Part shown: positions 1 through 10,235 of the stretch, piece after piece
Layout: every line of letters starts with the position of its first letter
Position numbering within the stretch: position 1 is the stretch's first letter
Assembly (NCBI GenBank): GCA_014607495.2
Contig: CP053162.1
Span: 1,612,001-1,676,000, forward strand
DNA from: Carposina sasakii
Taxonomy: Eukaryota; Arthropoda; Insecta; Lepidoptera; Carposinidae
DNA length: 64,000 bases
Reading direction: 5' to 3'
Program-made: the position numbers and the translations under genes
Notes under the pieces: model-generated
Told to the model about the DNA's origin: nothing
The model's input: only the letters and a program-made list of their open reading frames with translations
The model's database searches: none

Positions 1-50
1 TTTGTCTAACATGAGTGGGTAATAGTAAAAGTAAGTCTAATCAAGCTAAG

Positions 51-352
51 ATCGCTGTCTGTACATGGAAGATATAGGAGAAAAAATATTATAGGAGACC
101 TTTATTAACGCAATAGTACCCAAAATAATGATTTATGGAATTATTGTCGGTTTATCTGTTTGTCTGTGCGTTTGTGCACGCTAATCTCAGAAACGGCTGA
201 ACCAATTTCGATGCAGTTTTAAGGAATATATTGTAAAATGTCCCACTTAACATATAGGCTTTTTATCTGTTTTAAAATGTTTTTATCCCGAATAATTTCG
301 ACATTTTGTTTTTTCTGTAGTCCACGCGGACGGAGTCGCGGGCGTCCACTAG
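51..352 (+). mobile_element. Helitron-like non-autonomous element Hel-1 (copy 1)
   Basis: Ends at 349-352 in CTAG followed by T, the canonical Helitron 3' end. A short GC-rich hairpin (CGC-GAC paired with GTC-GCG, about 323-338) lies just upstream. The interior shares long stretches with copies at 26362, 30625, 37735, 60023 and 63520. The usual 5' terminus starting with TCTATACATATAAT is missing here, so the copy is 5' truncated or decayed. No coding capacity; it would depend on a Rep/helicase supplied elsewhere. Family assignment is inferred from termini. Confidence 0.65.
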
Positions 353-391
353 TAATAACTATAACTTATTCAATTCAACCCAGAATACTTC

Positions 392-491
392 TTCATCATC
401 ATTTACAGCCCTGAAAAGTCCACTGTTGGACATAGGCCTCCCCCAACAACCTCCACTCCGACCGGTCGGAAGCAGCCTGCATCCAACCGAC
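392..491 (-). mobile_element. RTE-clade LINE 3' fragment
   Basis: On the minus strand this is the last ~80 bp of an RTE-type LINE open frame plus its 3' tail, followed by a short TGATGATGA-type microsatellite, the usual RTE 3' end. It matches copies at 9379, 20071, 21545 and 63165. Strongly 5' truncated: homology stops abruptly at about 491, as expected of incomplete target-primed reverse transcription. Confidence 0.7.
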
Positions 492-710
492 AAAACCGAC
501 TTTTTGAAAAGGTGAAGCTACTTTGACTTCAATGTGAAACTCACAAAAGCAATATAAAAGTAACTGTCTACCATGTATATTGCTTTTGACAGAACAGATT
601 TTGATGAGGTAACAAGGTGCCAGCATCAGGGTGCCAGGATCAAAGTTATTTTTATCACGGGAAAATTGCGTTTTATAGGTACATACGTATAGTTCTGTGC
701 TGATGCTCAG

Positions 711-955
711 ATTTACTAGAATACATCGGCTGCTTCTCCTTCCGTGCATGTCGTAAGAGTCAGATATTACTGACTGACGTTGCTATTGGATCTCCTTTAG
801 AGTGAACCAATTTCTTTTAGGCAAGCGCGCTCCATCTCAGACTGCAACGGTGCTTACCATCAGGCGCGTTGTGGTCAAGCGTAAGCCTATTTTTTTTTTA
901 ATCCTGCAGATCTAGCTAACCCATTTTAGGAACACCGCTGTACCTATATGCAACC
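711..955 (+). repeat. Interspersed repeat D, interrupted
   Basis: Copy of a ~230-bp family seen at least ten times in the window. It starts near CTAGAATACAT, has a central CCTTCCGTGCATGTCGTAAG block, and ends near the ACACCGCTGTACCTATA block. This copy is split by a LINE tail at 798-897. Class unknown: no clear terminal inverted repeats or tRNA head were seen; SINE or MITE are both possible. Confidence 0.5.
798..897 (+). mobile_element. Jockey-like LINE 3' tail inserted in repeat D
   Basis: The plus strand encodes a decayed [13 protein letters not shown] end, the C-terminal tail of a jockey-like reverse transcriptase, followed by the same 3' untranslated block seen at 32184-32277, 54548-54600 and 59900-59935, and a T-rich end. 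It interrupts repeat D between its CTCCTT and ATCCTGCAG blocks. Confidence 0.55.
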
Positions 956-1090
956 TACTATAATTATGTACGTTTATTATATCTTACTATAATTCTGTGC
1001 GTTTATTATGTCCTACTATAATAATGTACGTTTATTATGTCTTACTATAATTCTGTGCGTTTATTATGTCCTACTATAATGATGTACGTT
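956..1090. repeat. 29-bp tandem repeat, ~4.6 copies
   Basis: Units begin with TACTATAAT and contain GTGCGTTTATTATGTC or GTACGTTTATTATGTC. Two variants alternate (ATTCTGTGCG and ATAATGTACG types), giving a 58-bp higher-order dimer. Non-coding minisatellite. Confidence 0.85.
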
Positions 1091-1094
1091 AGTC

Positions 1095-1175
1095 AGAGGA
1101 GGGTGTAGGGCCCGGTGGTGGGCGCACCCATAGTGAATGGTTGAACTTCCGAATTGTAACGCCTAATACAATTTC
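1095..1175. mobile_element. Repeat E, one terminal end
   Basis: Contains the GGGCCCGGTGGTGGGCG block and the following GAACTTCCGAA...CGCCTAATACAATT flank that mark one end of the foldback family seen complete at 12930-13230 and 23697-23860. Only one end is present here, so this is a truncated copy. Confidence 0.5.
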
Positions 1176-2880
1176 ATTTACAAATACTATAACTAAAGTT
1201 CACGTGAACGATGTATCGGACAACCGCTGGTCTATCATAAAATAGAATCGAAGGAATAATAAGAGATATTTTATTGTTTCTTTTTCCTGGCCGCGGATTG
1301 GATGAAGACATAAACCGAATTTATAGATACTTTCGTAATGGGAAAAGTTTGGTTGATACGAATTTCCTATTATAAGTGTGACAGTTCTGGAGATATAACT
1401 AAATAAATAAGATATAGGTATGATATTAAGGGTTTTCGGAAGTTGGGCTGCAGCGTCTCTCGTGTTGACAACATAGTCTGAAAATCACACTGCGGTCACC
1501 AACTCGCTTTACTAGCGTGGGGACTATGGGCAAAAACCCTCGTATGGCTTTGTGGCTTGTCCTAGGCTTACGTTCAGCGGTGGATTACAATAGGGAAATA
1601 TATATATGTATATTTTTTATGTATACGAGTATGTTATATACTATATACTAGTACGTAGGTACAGGAAAATGCACTAGCGTTTCAAAAGTTGAATGATTTT
1701 AGGAAATAGAAGCTTTTAAAAAAGAAATACAGTAAAAACCAAATATCGTAATATTTATACTTAGATTTTGATTTTATTTTTGTAATAATAATAATTTTAA
1801 TTTACATAATCATGCGTTCAAAAGAAGTTGAGTAATTTAACATTATTTTGGCTACAAATTTCTCTGTTGATAATATACGTCAAATAAATGAAAATTCACT
1901 GTAATTCTCGCATAACTTACGTAAAATCATCTCCTATAATGAGATTTAAACGCCTAAATAAGCTCATTTATCGCATATTTCATAAAATCTATTCCAACAT
2001 AGAACGCTGTCATGCCCCTAAAATTTATAGTTCAAAATTTGTGCTCTATAATTTCATAATTACAATTTTGCACGAATACAGAATAGCCGTTAACAAAAGC
2101 AACGATGGGTACCTAATTATTATTAAGTATAATTTGCCTATTGGCGCACATAGCTAATTCAAAAGTAATTTTGTTATCTTGAATTACATAAATAATATAG
2201 TCACAAGGATGCAAGTAATGCAAGATAAACATAAAAAACCCTGACTAGTTTCTTTGCCGTTCTTCTTATGCAGGAGTAACAAAACTGGCGAATTATTTAT
2301 TGGCCAAAATTTATTATGTAAAAGTAAATTTTGTAACATTATTCAATAAATTAAAATATTTGCATGCCACTTTTTTTTAGCGAAACATGTACCTTATTTA
2401 ATAATGTAATAATAATTTTATTATTGTACCTGTCTCATCTAGCAACGCCAGAAAAACAATTTATTCAACAAATAAAAATGATTCAAACGCTTTTTCTCAT
2501 TCATTTCGAGCTTGCCCAATCCTATTTTATTCGACCCAATTTTATTTTTAAGGTTCTTCTTCCATTACGCAAGCGTAGAATTACGATGAGATTTTACTAA
2601 AATAGTTTGGATTTAATAAAATCGGTTGTTGTTGATTAATATCACTGCAAATTATGTCCTCTTTAAAGTTTTCAGTTTTTGTTTGTAGATACATTAACAT
2701 ACTAGATAGAAATGCGATCACATTGTACCTACAGTGTGGATTAAAATACAATTTTAGAGTTGACGTACTTACAAACTTATGCTTGTTAAATTTTACTATG
2801 TACAAGGGGTATGAGTATACATAAAATTCTCTAAGACGGATGTCAGCGATTTGCCACCCAGCGCATAGGTACTCTATATG
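1176..2880. other. AT-rich stretch without recognised gene
   Basis: No conserved coding frame. Around 1550-1592 there is a weak match to an RTE 3' end (TACGTTCAGCGGTGGATTAC), too decayed to call. The rest is AT-rich with short chance frames. Confidence 0.5.
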
Positions 2881-3096
2881 TTCTTACCGGGCATACTGTA
2901 CAAGTGAGTAGAGGGACATGAGGGTCTTGGTGATTTGTAGGCGATGGACTGACCACCTGTCACTGCCAACCGAACTTGTACATCTCAACTATACCCTCAA
3001 AATTTGGTCAGAAGTGGCACCATGTGGTTCGATCGGCCCTTGGTGCTCTGCCTACCCCGTAAGGGATACAGGCGTGATTGTATGTATGTATTTATA
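2881..3096 (+). mobile_element. SINE-like repeat C
   Basis: Copy of a family also present at 20852-21102 (minus), 37513-37597 (tail only) and 56565-56832 (plus). It ends in TAAGGGATA-AGGCGTGATT followed by a (TATG)n tail, the kind of simple-repeat 3' end made by LINE-type retrotransposition. No tRNA head was recognised. No coding capacity. Confidence 0.6.
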
Positions 3097-4085
3097 CATA
3101 TAATATTCCTATATCACTATTATTTTATTTACATATTGCAAGCTTTATTTTCCCTTTCCTACTGCTACTGCTACATATTATATTCCCTAAGGAACACACA
3201 TCCTACGTAACCTAGTATTAGATACTTACTTACACCCTCAGTTACTCTATCCAGAGTTTTATTTATTTTACGTATTTCTTCACAAGAAAAGTGGTTACGC
3301 TTTTCGTGTGTAATTGTGTACATTTTTATAGCTTAAATGGCTTGTTACATTTGAGAGGTGTCATTGGATTCGTCCAGCCGTGCAACCACACTGTAGTTAG
3401 TGTTTTGTTGATCAACATTTTGCAACAAGGTAACATTCGGTAACATATTGTAACTTTTGTGTCTACTTGTTAATGTTTATTGATTGTTGCTGTTTGCTTC
3501 CATAAAGTTACTAAAGATATCTATTGTTTATGTTGATTTTGTTGTTAATTTTTGACCGACAAATGGTATCTGCGCTACGATGTACGGATAGTCGAGAGAG
3601 TGATACTGGGCATCAACATCAAAATTATGAAACAGTCGGTTTTTTTTTGTAATTACAATAAGAATTATTCTTATGTGCTACTTATATTAACTACTAATAT
3701 ATATCTGAAATGCTTCAATGGACGCTTGGCCTTAACTTCCTAAGATTAGTAGGATACATATTTTTCTTGCTCTCTTGGAATTTGTTGACCAACATTAATC
3801 TTCAGCTTCAGGCTGAAATTGTAACGAATATAGTATTTTTCTACTTATGCAGACATGTAAGTATAAAAAGTACATTAACATATACTTACGCCTCACATGA
3901 TTTACTAAAAAACATAACACCACTATCGGCAAAATTAGTTCAATATTTTGTGACAGTCATTCTAATTTTAATTTTATTTAACTTATGGTTAACCTACAGA
4001 AAATTGATACTCGTATTTGTCAGTAGTTTTCCAATTAGGGGACTTAGATAGTATTAGTTTAATTTCTTTGTATAAGCGTGGATAG
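3097..4085. other. AT-rich stretch without recognised gene
   Basis: Open frames of 63-113 codons occur at 3552 and 3710, but they are rich in L, I, F, Y and N as expected of chance frames in AT-rich DNA, have no recognisable domain, and overlap each other. Confidence 0.5.
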
Positions 4086-4109
4086 ACTAGTATTTTAACA
4101 GGAACTCCT

Positions 4110-4500
4110 TAAGCGCAGGCCACACTGCCAGCGGGGCGGGCGAGCGAGCTAGGCGGACGGACATCGTTTCACCTCTTTACATACTTCGGTTCACACCGCG
4201 AGCTACCGACTAATATACGTCAGCGATGCGAGCGAAGCTAACAAAATATTTAACGATTCCAGCGAAGCTACTCGTTCACCTCGTTAGGCGCGCCCGCTTC
4301 GCTAGCTTCACTCGCCCGCCAGCTCGCTCGCACGGTTCGTTCGCCCGGTTCGTTCGCCCGTCCTCCCCGTTTCTAGTATTCGGACTAGTCGACGCTATCC
4401 TCTCTCTCTCTCTCCCATCCGCACCCCCCGGTTCACATGCTTCGCTCGCTTCGCCCGCTCGCTCGCCCATCCGTAGTTTTCGGTGTGAACCCCATAGTTA
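4110..4500. repeat. GC-rich, CpG-rich island with short CGCTCG-type repeats
   Basis: An abrupt GC-rich block in AT-rich surroundings, built from degenerate short motifs (GCGAGCGA, CGCTCGC, GGTTCGTTCGCCC). An inverted 10-mer, GTTCACACCG near 4190 and CGGTGTGAAC near 4480, brackets most of it, so it may be the inside of a transposable element. Open frames on both strands here (91 and 64 codons) are low-complexity by-products. Confidence 0.55.
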
Positions 4501-5850
4501 AGCTCGCCAATATTCTGCGTATTCATCTCTCGCCTAGATCGCTCCACCCGCAGTCATTTGACAACCAAATAAAAAGGACAGATAGAGTTGCATCAGTATT
4601 TGATGTTAGTTAAAACCACACTATCTACAAAATACCCATTTAATCAGACAGACTCAAGACATCTAAGCACCCTAGAGTCGAGAATCTGGCGAATGTATCG
4701 ATACCATCTCGATATCGAGAACTTATCGAATGCTCGGTCCAATCTAGTTACTAATTGGATTCGGGTACGAGTTCAGACATGTACCATGCATACTGATCCC
4801 AAATGGAATATTGTTCGGAATAATTATTATGGTATACTGTCATTGTATCGGTGTCTATCTCAGAAGCAGATTCGGGCGTCAATCAATGCATCAATTCAAT
4901 ACGTAATATAGAAGATAAGTTCTGTGGGTTTGGTGTAATTGAATAGAATCTACTCCATAGGCTTGTCAAGAGCATTTGAAACCGGCGAGTATGTATGAAG
5001 AACTTAATGAATATCAATGAGGCGAAAGAGGTATGTTTGGAACGTATTAAATGAAGATCTGTAGTCTCTACCTAACCCCATGAAACATAGGTGTAAGGTT
5101 ATTGTATACAGGGTGTGTGTGACAGCCAGGCAAATACTGAACAAATACCATTATTTTGAGTTATACAACAATGTTATTACTCGAAGGAAATTTGTATTTA
5201 ATTTGATTATGCATAATGTTTACTTTCCGCGCCAATTGTATAGGGCGGTCCTATCACTACTTAAATGGGCTTATTGGTTATTGTTACATTACATTGCTGT
5301 TTTTTGGATCACTTGTGACTCTCCATTGGGGTTGATCAGTTAATTGAATTTTTTTTACCCCAACCCCAAAAATTAACCATAGGTTAAAATTTTGTTTTTA
5401 AGTAATTATTTAAGGCCTACTGAAACGAAATGCACATTTTTTTCCTGAAAAACCGCAAAAAATGTCGGAAAATTTTGGAATTTTCCTGCGAAAATTTTTA
5501 CTGGTTTTCACCTCAGAATAACGGTCTGAAGTCATCATATCAATATTTGCCTGGATGTTACAAACACACTGTATATACCTGTCTACACAAAATATTACTG
5601 CAGTCCTGTAGGGCTAAGATGCGCACCATGATATAAGGTTGATAAAATTTGACTTGTCGATTTGTAGCTAACATGGCTGGCATTTTTATCGTTTTTTTCT
5701 ATGAAAGTAATGTCAAACGAGAACTTCTCGACAGATTTCTACAAAACGTAACATGCGCGCCATGAATTTTGTCGAAATTTAACGATTTATGAGGATTTAA
5801 GGCACTTAAATGTCGATCAAATACATCGACGAGAAAATATAAGAAACTGA
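4501..5850. other. Stretch without recognised gene
   Basis: Largest frame is 107 codons at 4588 with no recognised motif. A short block at 5107-5150 (GTGACAGCCAGGCAAATACT) recurs at about 58985-59010, so it is a decayed interspersed repeat. Confidence 0.45.
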
Positions 5851-6040
5851 GACTGCCTACTGTTGCAAACTTTTAGAGTTCTAACGCTGTCCAGCACTGT
5901 CAGCTGTCACAGCAGCGTGCACAGCACATCTATTAGACTGCCCACATTTGCACACTTTTGGAGATCCAAGTACAGCTCCGGCCCGTCAGCTATCAGCAGC
6001 ATCGTACACAGCCCACCAATTAGACTGCCCACTCTTGCCC
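5851..6040. repeat. ~86-bp tandem repeat, 2.2 copies
   Basis: Units start at about 5851, 5936 and 6023 with GACTGCC and carry CAGC-rich interiors (TCAGCTGTCAC / TCAGCTATCAG). Copies are diverged. The array creates a 91-codon open frame at 5863 that is not a credible gene. Confidence 0.7.
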
Positions 6041-6154
6041 ATAATTACTATAACTATTTGTATACATTTAAACTTTTAATATTCACTACGTTAAGTCCGA
6101 ATAAAAGCATTTTTGATATTACACTTTCCTTTGTATAAAATTTTATATTATAAA

Positions 6155-6425
6155 ATTATTAATGAAGAAATGGAAAAAATTCCTCACCCGGGTGGGAATC
6201 GAACCCACGACCTCTGCATTCCGCGTGTCAGTGCTCTAACCACTGAGCCACCGGGTCAATTACTCGGATGACGAATTTTACCATCTCTTTTTTAAATTAC
6301 ATATTGGCAGCGTTATTTTTCATCCCGATAGCTATACACTAGCCAAATCTCGGTAAACAAAGCTGAATCCCTCAGCACAATGTTTAAAGATGAAACGATC
6401 AACCATGTCCTAATGGAGAAGTGTT
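6155..6425 (-). mobile_element. tRNA-like interspersed element T (complete body plus tRNA-like module)
   Basis: On the minus strand a ~170-bp body (about 6425-6260) is followed by a tRNA-like module (6257-6185) with a good A box (TGGCTCAGTGG) and perfect B box (GGTTCGATTCC), then a CATTTCTT-type link. The acceptor halves can pair in six of seven positions, but the anticodon arm is broken, so this is a tRNA-derived element and not a working tRNA gene. The same body-then-tRNA order is seen at 62600-62900. Confidence 0.65.
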
Positions 6426-8157
6426 TTTTAATATAATATATATTTTTTTACATCTCGTTAAACCTAAGCTTGGAGTAAACATATTGTATATGATTTAAGA
6501 AAATTTAAACATTACAACATACACACGATTGTGTTTCCAAAATAGGAGATGCCAAAACTGCAGGACCACGAAGGTAGCCAGTAGAAGGAAGTACGTAAAG
6601 ATGTAAAAGAAATATGTTATATTGCTACCAAAAACCTTTAAATAAAGATACTCGTAGGTAATTGGATAATAAAATTGCTTAGATCAAATTATTACTCTCC
6701 CGGAGTCCAATTATTAATCTAAGGATAGTTAAAATGTTTATATATGCAATATACATGCAATTAAAAAAAGAAATATTGATATTATTGTATCCGAGTTGAT
6801 TTGAAAGCCTAACTAATCCAGATCTTAGGTTATCAAATTCACAAAAAAGTTAGATTTTCGAAAAAATCTATTTACAAAAACTCATTTGGTACATAAAACT
6901 CTTCTGTTATTGATCGAGTGGCTGACAGGCAATGCACACCGGAAACCCATAGGAAAATGAGACGTAGCATGGCAAAGATGAGAAGAAACACGTAAAAATA
7001 ATGTTGAAATCCCTACGGGAACGGGGATGAAGTTGTTGGCGTCCGTGTACGTCCTTGTACCTTAAATTTTATATTACTGTTGAAATTATTACATTTACGA
7101 GTATAAATACTAAGATTTCAAAGGCTAACTATAAATCGCATATCTAACTATGCGAAGGGCTTTGTGCCTCTCAGCCATTGATTAAGGTCAAACATATTCT
7201 AGCACAAAGGGAATAAGATAAGACTAATAAATTTAATGGGTACGTAAGAAAAACCGACCGCAATGCGACCTCGAAAGTACCTTTTCCAATTTACATTTTA
7301 TTCAAATCTCGCCTTTATTGGTGAGGTTTAGCTTTGCATTGAAGATCGCTGTCCCCTGAAGTGGGGCTTAGTGGTAATCCAGTCAATCTTGATAGATAAG
7401 AATCCATGATGATACAGTAGTTTCACCGCGGGGCGGCTTGGGTCCAGTCATTATGCTGGCGGCTTGCGGAGTTATTTATCACAGACTAGTGGTTTTTTGC
7501 AGCTCCGCTTCCTTGAACCAGCCATCGGATGTCATGCATTTGTCAGATAGAAAATTTTGTACAAAAAATCGTTTGAGCCCTGTTCAAGTTTGGCGGGACG
7601 AATGCTAACTCCATGGCACTCGCGAATTATATCTGTAAAAAAATATACTATTGTCAATATTAGCAATGCGTCATCTTCATTTGTTTTTATTACAATTTTG
7701 CGTTTTATGTGCGTTACATTTAGTAGAAATAAGAGCTGATGGTAAACCTATATCTTACTTTGATATAAAGTTGTTTTTCATCTGACCCCACTATTATATA
7801 CTAAGCGTGGCTGCAGAATCTCCTTCGCGATTCTGCAGTTGCGGTTACCTTATTTCGAGAGCAAAGACGTATGTATACCTATATGAGTATTTATGTAAGA
7901 ATTGTTTTAGAAACGTCCGGAAGTTTGCGTGTTAGTACACAACAGGGTCGTTTATGAAGGTTAGGTAAAAAGGGTTTTCTATTCTGGCCTACAATAAGTC
8001 TAGGTCCTAAAATACACTAAGTTCTAGGTCATTATTGATCTTTACATACAAAAATAAATTTAGGTGTGGTACATAGCTTTATTTGTGTGCATATATTCCC
8101 TTTAGAGACAATAATGGCCGTGACCATATTTATGTAATTATAGAAACAGACTTTGTT
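6426..8157. other. Stretch without recognised gene
   Basis: AT-rich; no supported coding frame. A 50-base fragment of repeat D sits at about 7803-7850 (GTGGCTGCAGAATCTCCTTC). A degenerate match to a D-type end lies near 6525-6600. Confidence 0.45.
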
Positions 8158-8222
8158 TGCAACTCCCGGGCTTCAAACCCAGGACCCATTACGTGACAGA
8201 CAGGGTCACCACCAACTGCACA
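8158..8222 (-). mobile_element. SINE A, tRNA-head fragment
   Basis: Minus strand resembles the tRNA-like head of the full-length SINE A at 15040-15361, with a decayed B box. Only the head region remains. Confidence 0.45.
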
Positions 8223-8907
8223 AATTCGTTTGGTTCAGTTTTACAACATACAATTCAAACTCGAATTGGCTGGAAACGTGGCGCCTACGTTGTTAGCTCA
8301 TATTTCGGTTGTTAAGCGCTTGTGTCATCGTCAGCATACAAGGATTCTAACAATATAACATTACTGCTTCTGTTTTTACTCCTAGTTTTAAATTCTAGTA
8401 CTTATCAGGTTTCGAAAGCGTAACGGAATTATTCGCACATTTTCATTCTTCCACCTCCAATTCTTAGAGAAATGTCCAATTTCAAAACTGATATTTATTT
8501 TCAATAGAATTGGAATCTAAAAATATTTCTGCGAAAGCTTCCCACACCATATGCTCCAAAAATTATTAAGTCTTGAACTCGGCATATTTTCCAGACAGTA
8601 TTTCATAGATATTCAAATTACTATCTTCGGGCATAATTTTAAAAAGTTTCCCCTGAGACCAGCATATTATAAGCAATATTTCTTTTAAGTTACCAACGTT
8701 TCCATGACCTAAAGTTTTATGGCTGCCTAAGTTAGAGTAGAACTGAGAATGGGCCGTTATTCTTGCGTATGCCAATACTAATGCTTCATCTTGAGGGAGG
8801 ATTTTACTTTGTAAGGGTTTGTGAGATGTAATAAAACAAGTAAGCATTTCTAACTAAGTTAGAGAGGAGTAGTTACTTTAGATAAGTACAATCTACCTGA
8901 GCTTCTG
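8223..8907. other. Stretch without recognised gene
   Basis: A 93-codon minus-strand frame at 8566-8847 has no recognised motif and no supporting signals. Otherwise featureless. Confidence 0.4.

Positions 8908-8910
<3 letters not shown>

Positions 8911-8938
<28 letters not shown>
8911..8938. repeat. (AT)n microsatellite
   Basis: Pure AT dinucleotide run directly abutting the M1 MITE fragment. Confidence 0.95.
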
Positions 8939-9062
8939 GGGGTGTAAATCTTGAAAAAAAAACAATGTGATTTCGAGTCTCAGATTTTGGAAATGGGTTC
9001 TCTATAGTGGGCTATTTACATAGCTTTTCGCTTAACATACCCCTTTTGTTACACCCTGTATA
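8939..9062. mobile_element. MITE M1, partial
   Basis: Carries one intact M1 end (CGCTTAACATACCCC...GTTACACCCTGTATA) and part of the interior. The other end is abbreviated to GGGGTGTAAATCTTG. Related complete copies are at 13263, 16120 and 25237. Confidence 0.65.
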
Positions 9063-9180
9063 CACGGCTGTGTTCCCAAAATATGGGTGACCAAAACTAC
9101 AGGATCATGAAGAAGACCCCCACACCTACATCAGTGACAAGTTGCTAGCTTATCGTCTGATAGAATATCCGAGTACCTTA
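9063..9180 (-). repeat. Repeat D spanning the left palindrome boundary
   Basis: Minus-oriented D copy containing CAGTGACAAGTTGCTAGCTT. It runs uninterrupted across 9134/9135, where homology between the two palindrome arms begins. The mirror position at the right end is cut inside D, so the left side preserves the older arrangement. Confidence 0.6.
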
Positions 9181-9378
9181 TTCGAATTGTGTGTTATTGT
9201 ACAACAATACTTTTTGATATTTTAAGGATACTCAGATATTTACTATACGTACACTTAGGTATCCCATACTTTGCTTATATATCTATCTATCTTTATAAGG
9301 GAGTAATGAAATAGATAATCATTTACTTCTTTCATATAAGAGTTAGTGCATGAATTATAAATTTGTTTTTACCTTTAT

Positions 9379-9580
9379 CATCATCATTTAAGTCCACTGC
9401 TGGACATAGGCCTCCCCCAAAAATCTCCATACCGACCGGTCGGAAGCAGCCTGCATCCAACCGACGCCCGCGACCTTGGCCAGGTCGTCCGTCCATCTCG
9501 CGGGTGGCCTTCCCACGCTGCGTTTGCCAATACGTGGTATCCACTCTAGAACTTTCCGGCTCCATCGGCCATCAATTCTT
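9379..9580 (-). pseudogene. RTE-clade LINE reverse transcriptase C-terminal remnant
   Basis: Minus strand encodes the end of an RTE-type pol (the region after the RW-R-V-LEW motif, rich in GKRS.GRP and RW.DDL) and its 3' end, followed by (ATC)n. 5' truncated at about 9580. Mirror copy at 20071-20270; a longer, related copy is at 21545-21836. Confidence 0.75.
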
Positions 9581-10149
9581 TGAGCTTTTTACCTTCAACT
9601 GACATTGTAATTACTAGCGATTTCTGAATTCATTTGAATTATTATTGTTGCCTTTAGTTAGTGAAGATACAAACTTTCGCAATGGAACAATTAGGTATGG
9701 CGTTCGGAATAAATTGTAGTTCTGTAACTTTAGTTCAAAACTTAATGCACAATAGTATTCATTTGTAAACGTTAAGAAGCTCCAGCGAATTGTGTAATTA
9801 CATACAAAATTAATATCAAGTTTAAATTGTGAAATTCAAACTTTTTAATTAAAGGTTTGAAAGGTTGCTAAAATCTTTAAGTATAATGGAATATTTTAGT
9901 CATATTTGATGTTTTAAGTTTTCAGACTAAAACTATGTCTTCGAAAATACTTGTAAGTTTATAACTAATTAAAATTTGTTTGGAACGAAATTAGGTATAA
10001 CTATTACTACTACACATACGAGTATAATACCTAATTTAAGAGTAGGTACTCGTAAAAGATAAAATAAACAGTAAGATATTACTGCACGCAGGATGTTATT
10101 GCTAAAGTAAACTATAGTATACTAGAGATTCCATGACACAATATGACAG

Positions 10150-10235
10150 ACATCATCAACATCATCAGCCTATTGCAGTCCACTGCTGGACGTAGGCCCC
10201 CCCAATGCACGCCATAAGACTGCCATGAGGGGTAT
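10150..10235 (-). mobile_element. RTE-related LINE 3' end
   Basis: Minus strand ends GGCCTACGTCCAGCAGTGG, then CTGCAATAGG and a TGATGATGTTGATGATG tail. This is a second RTE subfamily, distinct from the copy at 9379. Mirror copy at about 19414-19499. Confidence 0.6.

Noticed and set aside
1550..1592. RTE LINE 3' end.
   Set aside because: Only about 40 decayed bases; could be chance, so not listed as a feature.
4226..4501. 91-codon and 64-codon frames on opposite strands in the GC-rich island.
   Set aside because: Low-complexity translation of CGCTCG-like repeats.
6185..6257. Functional tRNA gene on the minus strand.
   Set aside because: A and B boxes are good, but the anticodon arm does not pair, the sequence is repeated with the same flanks elsewhere, and it belongs to element T.
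9332..9565. 77-codon frame encoding a G/R-rich protein (also 20084).
   Set aside because: Wrong frame of the RTE reverse transcriptase remnant; the conserved protein is in another frame of the same strand.
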